In this document: positions 62,132 through 64,000 of the stretch, piece after piece
Layout of the letters: each line of letters opens with the position of its first letter
Numbering within the stretch: the first letter of the stretch is position 1
DNA from: an uncultured Lachnospiraceae bacterium
Lineage (GTDB): Bacteria > Bacillota > Clostridia > Lachnospirales > Lachnospiraceae
Direction: 5' to 3'
Assembly (NCBI GenBank): GCA_947632555.1
Contig: CANRPU010000011.1
Coordinates: 36,828 to 100,827, forward strand
DNA: 64,000 bases
Notes under the pieces: model-generated
Told to the model about the DNA's origin: nothing
Databases searched by the model: none
The model's input: the letters and a program-made list of their open reading frames with translations, nothing else
Translations under genes and position numbers: made by a program

Positions 62132-63631
62132 ATGTCTAAAAATATAATTCAATATGATCTCCTTATTTCGTGTCCAGGAGATATAACAAATGAGATTGAC
62201 ATAATCGAGGATGCAGTATCACAGTTTAATGCTCAGTTTTCCGATGTTCTTGGGATTAGTGTACGCACAAAGTATTGGCGTAAAAATTCTTATGCTCAGT
62301 CTGGAGGAAAACCTCAAGCGTTGCTAAATGAGCAATTTGTTAATGATTGTGATGCTGCAGTGGCTATTTTGTGGACACGCTTCGGAACACCCACGGATAA
62401 ATATAAATCTGGTACAGAAGAAGAAATAGAAATAATGTTGTCTTCGGGAAAACAGGTATTTATGTATTTTTCTAATAAACCGTTTTGGCCATCACAAATA
62501 GACGAGGAAAAGGAAAGCTATAAGAATATTCAGGCATTTCGTGATAAATACAAAGATCGAGGTATCTACTATACATATTCATCGGATGAAGAGTTCAAAA
62601 CGTTGTTTTTTGCCCATTTATCTCAGTACTTTTTAAGCGAAAAAAGAGTGGCAGAAGTTAAGAGGGAACGTCATTCTGAATTAAAAATTGTTGGAATCAA
62701 CCAAAACCAGCATATTAATGATGAAGCATCCATAATTAGCTTTGTTCCGAATACAGAAATGACTATAAGTAAATATTTGGGGAAGATTCGGGAACTATTT
62801 ATTGATATCAACAACATAGAACTAGAAAAGTCAATTGAACTGTCCGAATCAGTAACTAAATTTGCTTTTCCCTATAGAAAGCCTGTAAAAATATCAGAAA
62901 GACAGCGAGATTTAATTAATCTGTTTGCAAAAAAAGTAGGGTTTGATATTGGAACAGACTTTTATGGGCTTGGAAATCTATCGCAAAATGGCATACCATA
63001 TATGGCTGGAGCTGGAACACTTGAGGGGACAGAGGCAGAAAAGGAAAAATATAATAACTTTCAAAAACTTCTTGACATAATTTCAAAAACTCTGAAATGG
63101 GAGCCTATCGAAAATGCCTTTACTGGTAAGAAATGTTTAAAGCTCGCTATTCAGAATTACGGTACGGACATTGATGAAGATGTAGAAATATCTCTTCGGA
63201 TTCCCCAAAAATGTTTATTATCAATAAGCGAATTTCCAAAATTTGGTAATGATGAAATGGGATATCTATTGAATGATTGTGATATGAGTGAACTTTTTGG
63301 TATTTGTAGTACATCGGAATACTTGGATTATGATGCTTCTATCAGAACAAGCCATCGGTTTTCTTCATATATTGGTACTCCTCCTATTTTTCCAGAATAC
63401 CCGGATTACAGTGACGATTTTGAAAGTGAACTTGCCGAGGTTTTCTGCTATTCTTACTTTGATGAGGGTGACGCATACATTTTAAAACTCAAAATTGATT
63501 ATATTAAGCACAATACCACAATAGCGTTTCCTGCAGTAATATTTGTTAAAGAGCCCTTTATGTCAATTCCTTACACAATTACATCTAAAAATATACCAGA
63601 CATAATATCTGGTGAAATTAAGATTAAATAA
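62132..63631 (+). CDS. DUF4062/TIR-like protein with unknown C-terminal domain
   Basis: The 499-residue protein has an N-terminal alpha/beta domain (about 1-175) starting YDLLISCPGDITNEIDIIEDAV in parts (LISCPGDITNE), with DCDAAVAILWTRFGTPT and SGTEEEIEIMLSSGKQVFMYFS in parts (SGKQVFMYF). This plan resembles DUF4062 and TIR-like domains found in NTPase or defence proteins. A Glu in the GTEEEIE segment could be the TIR-like catalytic residue; this is inference. Residues about 200-499 match nothing I recognise. It follows the specificity gene by nine bases, so it may be a third component of the system or an independent anti-phage effector. Confidence 0.7.
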   Translation: MSKNIIQYDLLISCPGDITNEIDIIEDAVSQFNAQFSDVLGISVRTKYWRKNSYAQSGGKPQALLNEQFVNDCDAAVAILWTRFGTPTDKYKSGTEEEIEIMLSSGKQVFMYFSNKPFWPSQIDEEKESYKNIQAFRDKYKDRGIYYTYSSDEEFKTLFFAHLSQYFLSEKRVAEVKRERHSELKIVGINQNQHINDEASIISFVPNTEMTISKYLGKIRELFIDINNIELEKSIELSESVTKFAFPYRKPVKISERQRDLINLFAKKVGFDIGTDFYGLGNLSQNGIPYMAGAGTLEGTEAEKEKYNNFQKLLDIISKTLKWEPIENAFTGKKCLKLAIQNYGTDIDEDVEISLRIPQKCLLSISEFPKFGNDEMGYLLNDCDMSELFGICSTSEYLDYDASIRTSHRFSSYIGTPPIFPEYPDYSDDFESELAEVFCYSYFDEGDAYILKLKIDYIKHNTTIAFPAVIFVKEPFMSIPYTITSKNIPDIISGEIKIK

Positions 63632-63802
63632 ATGGTGTGGAAAATCTATAATAATAGTAGAATAAAACTGTTAGACAGAAGTGAGGGAAAGAAAAATTTT
63701 TCTATGAAAGAAAAATGTAAGAAACAGGGAGTATAATGATTATAGTAGGGATATTTTTGCTTCAATGTTGATATTTAGTCTTTTTGCGCAAGGAGGCAGA
63801 CC
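63632..63802. other. AT-rich gap after the defence island
   Basis: This 171-base gap holds no gene. It contains the 14-base perfect palindrome AGAAAAATTTTTCT at 63690 and a TATAAT at 63732 without a good -35 box. An AAGGAGG ribosome binding site for the next reading frame stands at its end. Confidence 0.5.
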
Positions 63803-63946
63803 ATGCTGAAACTGGCGTTTCGCTACATAAAAAGAGAGAAAAAGAATACCGCCATATGTATTGCGGGAATTGCCGTTTCCGTGATGCTGCTGTTTTCCCT
63901 GTTGCAATTTGTCAAGGACTTTTTGAATCTTTCCAAAGTTAGTTGA
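63803..63946 (+). pseudogene. Fragment of an FtsX/MacB-type ABC permease, N-terminus only
   Basis: An ATG with a strong ribosome binding site (AAGGAGG) opens a 47-codon frame, MLKLAFRYIKREKKNTAICI, continuing into one membrane helix (GIAVSVMLLFSLLQ), and then a stop. This is the usual N-terminus of FtsX-type permeases, which normally run to several hundred residues. GC content drops again right after the stop, so the gene has probably been cut by an insertion or deletion near 63930. What follows to the window end holds no recognised feature. Confidence 0.7.
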
Positions 63947-64000
63947 AATATAGCTTTTCTTTAATGGAAAAATGTGGTATCATAAATACAGTGTTTCATA

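Larger units (their letters stand above)
57726..63650. other. AT-rich defence island
   Basis: From about 57.7 kb the sequence turns AT-rich, most clearly after 59.3 kb, and codon use changes to A/T-ending codons. The five genes inside are a toxin-antitoxin pair, a restriction-modification pair and a TIR/DUF4062-like protein. The base composition and content suggest acquisition by transfer. No integrase or attachment site was found in the window. Confidence 0.75.

Noticed and set aside
63690..63703. AGAAAAATTTTTCT palindrome as an intrinsic terminator of the defence island
   Set aside because: The stem is AT-only with no loop and would be too weak; it is noted only as part of the gap.

Overview
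The window looks like a chromosomal segment of a gut Firmicute of the Lachnospiraceae type. This is an inference from GC-rich coding sequence with strong AGGAGG ribosome binding sites, Gram-positive lipoproteins, ABC sugar importers without dedicated ATPases, and a mannan pathway laid out like those described in Roseburia and Ruminococcus. No rRNA, tRNA, CRISPR array or complete insertion sequence was seen. Nearly all genes are on the + strand; the exceptions are an AraC regulator, a MATE transporter and one GH26 enzyme.

Layout. (1) 1-3614: a heterodimeric ABC exporter (first subunit cut by the window edge) followed by a TcdA-like tRNA-modification enzyme. (2) 3641-13714: a cobalamin riboswitch with an intrinsic terminator, then a tightly packed operon for corrinoid uptake (btuFCD) and late B12 assembly (cobT, cobU, cobS, a second mini-CobU, cobC-like phosphatase, cbiB, cobD, cbiP). 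Corrin-ring genes and a corrinoid adenosyltransferase are absent here, so this is a salvage or late-step module. (3) 13733-17043: AraC regulator, divergent MATE transporter and an SDR dehydrogenase. (4) 17165-25356: a sensory cluster of two hybrid histidine kinases, a solute-binding lipoprotein and a chemoreceptor, followed by a second MATE gene on the - strand.

(5) 26832-57310: a large beta-mannan/glucomannan locus. Secreted lipoproteins (GH5-like mannanase, SGNH esterase, CBM-GH26 mannanase) would deacetylate and cut the polymer outside. Two ABC permease pairs with two very different binding proteins would import oligosaccharides. A cytoplasmic GH26, two GH130 phosphorylases, a cellobiose/mannobiose 2-epimerase, a second SGNH esterase and a GH94 cellobiose phosphorylase would finish them to mannose-1-phosphate, glucose-1-phosphate and free sugars. 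A LacI-type repressor sits among the phosphorylase genes. Between the transporter pairs lies an unusual set: a 994-residue carbohydrate-binding-module/solute-binding-protein fusion, an NHL-TPR membrane-anchored protein, a Yip1-like membrane protein, a DUF5696-like membrane-anchored protein and a lipoprotein with three near-identical repeats. This set is the best candidate for an undescribed system in the window: a surface glycan capture or assembly complex coupled to import.

(6) 57726-63650: an AT-rich defence island with its own promoter: AbiEi/AbiEii toxin-antitoxin, a BcgI-like fused nuclease-methyltransferase with its specificity subunit, and a DUF4062/TIR-like protein of unknown function. 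It is followed by a 47-codon fragment of an FtsX-type permease, which suggests a recombination boundary close to the window end.
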